Positions 44,452-45,123 of a DNA stretch of 45,123 bases are shown piece by piece. Position numbers and translations under genes: made by a program. Each line of letters starts with the position of its first letter. Positions within the stretch are counted from its first letter, which is position 1. Source of the DNA: Verrucomicrobiota bacterium (GTDB lineage: Bacteria > Verrucomicrobiota > Verrucomicrobiia > Limisphaerales > JAIPKD01); NCBI GenBank assembly GCA_021733835.1, contig JAIPKD010000019.1, forward strand, positions 1-45,123. Direction: 5' to 3'. The notes beneath the pieces were generated by a model. That model was not told the DNA's origin, made no database searches, and saw nothing but the letters and a program-made list of their open reading frames with translations.

Positions 44452-45123
44452 TCAGTGTTCCACAATCCACTCTTCGCCTTTCAATTGATCATTGATTTTG
44501 GTTTGCTTGGAGCGCAGCGCGGCATCTGATTCGGCCCGCTTGCGCAAGCGACTGATCGCCATGTCCACCGCCCTCGGGCTCATGTCTCCGGCGGCTTCAC
44601 CGCTTTCGCGTAGGGTCAGCCCGCAGTACTTGCGCACGGCCCACAGAAACAGCGGCTTGCCCCAGTCACCACGTAGAGCGCTGAACTCGGCCCATGACTG
44701 CCCACGCAATGCTTCGACGGCCTCTCGCACCTCTTGCACAGTTGCGCGGCGACGCAGGACCCGTGGGTGCTCAAAGTTGCCCGCTTCCTCTTTGACCAGA
44801 CTCCTAACCCAACGGCCGAACGCCCCGCTTCCGATAGCCACAACGTCGCGTAGTTGCTCGACCCGCGCGGGCTCGACGCCGACTGTCAGCCGCCTCTTCA
44901 GCTCCTTGCGCAGTTCTGCACACTGCCTGTTTGGCTCCGCATGTGCACGCTGCCACAGTTCCGAAGTCGTCAACCAATCCGGGCCACGCGTGTAGCCCGC
45001 GTACGCGCGGTACGAACTCCACGGGTATTTGCCCAACCGCGCCAACCGCTTCATTACCTGCTCGGCACTGGGTTTGCGGAACCCTTTGCCTTCCAGCATG
45101 CGCCCGCGCTTGTCCAATCCCAA
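44452..45123 (-). CDS. RAYT (REP-associated tyrosine transposase), C-terminal part, cut by window edge
   Basis: The 5' end lies beyond the right edge; 223 codons and the stop are present. The box G-K-Y-P-W-S-S-Y-R-A-Y-A-G marks the C-terminal part of the Y1/RAYT transposase domain. It is followed by a helical region and a C-terminal DnaA-like helix-turn-helix (L-T-L-R-E-S-G-E-A-A-G through R-A-V-D-M-A-I-S-R-L-R-K-R), as in long RAYT variants. It lies directly next to three REP-like hairpins. Activity cannot be judged without the HUH and tyrosine motifs. Confidence 0.85.
   Translation of the reverse strand: MGLDKRGRMLEGKGFRKPSAEQVMKRLARLGKYPWSSYRAYAGYTRGPDWLTTSELWQRAHAEPNRQCAELRKELKRRLTVGVEPARVEQLRDVVAIGSGAFGRWVRSLVKEEAGNFEHPRVLRRRATVQEVREAVEALRGQSWAEFSALRGDWGKPLFLWAVRKYCGLTLRESGEAAGDMSPRAVDMAISRLRKRAESDAALRSKQTKINDQLKGEEWIVEH

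Overview
The window reads as chromosomal DNA of a Gram-negative member of the PVC superphylum, most likely Lentisphaerota, Kiritimatiellota or Verrucomicrobiota. This is inferred from gene content, not from a marker gene. The indicators are a pseudopilin with an H-X9-DG C-terminus, a XylR-type regulator (periplasmic-binding-like sensor plus AraC helix-turn-helix), very large secreted CotH/lamin-tail and subtilisin-like proteins, many secreted carbohydrate-active enzymes, and RAYT transposases with REP-like hairpins. I found no rRNA, tRNA or CRISPR array.

Layout: a RAYT transposase is cut by the left edge (1-133, minus). Then come a PhoD-type phosphatase and an orphan PspF-type sigma-54 activator (minus). 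An arabinose-5-phosphate isomerase and an esterase-lectin lipoprotein follow on plus. A pseudopilin with its own terminator precedes a 2132-residue CotH/lamin-tail exoprotein (6.3-13.7 kb). A minus-strand block (13.7-18.9 kb) holds a XylR-like regulator, an MNT nucleotidyltransferase, an N-terminally truncated HEPN protein, a PAS/GAF hybrid histidine kinase and a small conserved protein. A 1692-residue subtilisin-like protease (plus) converges on a secreted TIM-barrel hydrolase (minus).

From 26.1 to 28.7 kb a translationally coupled pair, a PurD-like ATP-grasp ligase with altered signature motifs and an EctA-like acetyltransferase, runs convergently into a UbiA-family prenyltransferase. From 28.9 to 33.8 kb is a housekeeping cluster on minus, in transcription order coaD, DUF177, rpmF, plsX, fabH, a PilZ-like gene and pilT. 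It links CoA and fatty-acid/phospholipid start-up to a pilus retraction ATPase.

From 33.9 to 44.1 kb are a fused iron-type ABC permease without partners, a Tat-exported TIM-barrel protein, an enolase-superfamily enzyme, an exported Bcp peroxiredoxin, and divergent GH140-like and GH2 glycoside hydrolases. The GH2 gene is flanked by REP-like hairpins, and a second RAYT is cut by the right edge. The common theme is secreted polysaccharide breakdown and surface or exported proteins. The least explained parts are the PurD-like/GNAT pair, the HEPN fragment joined to the kinase gene, and the repeat-rich DNA around the GH2 gene.
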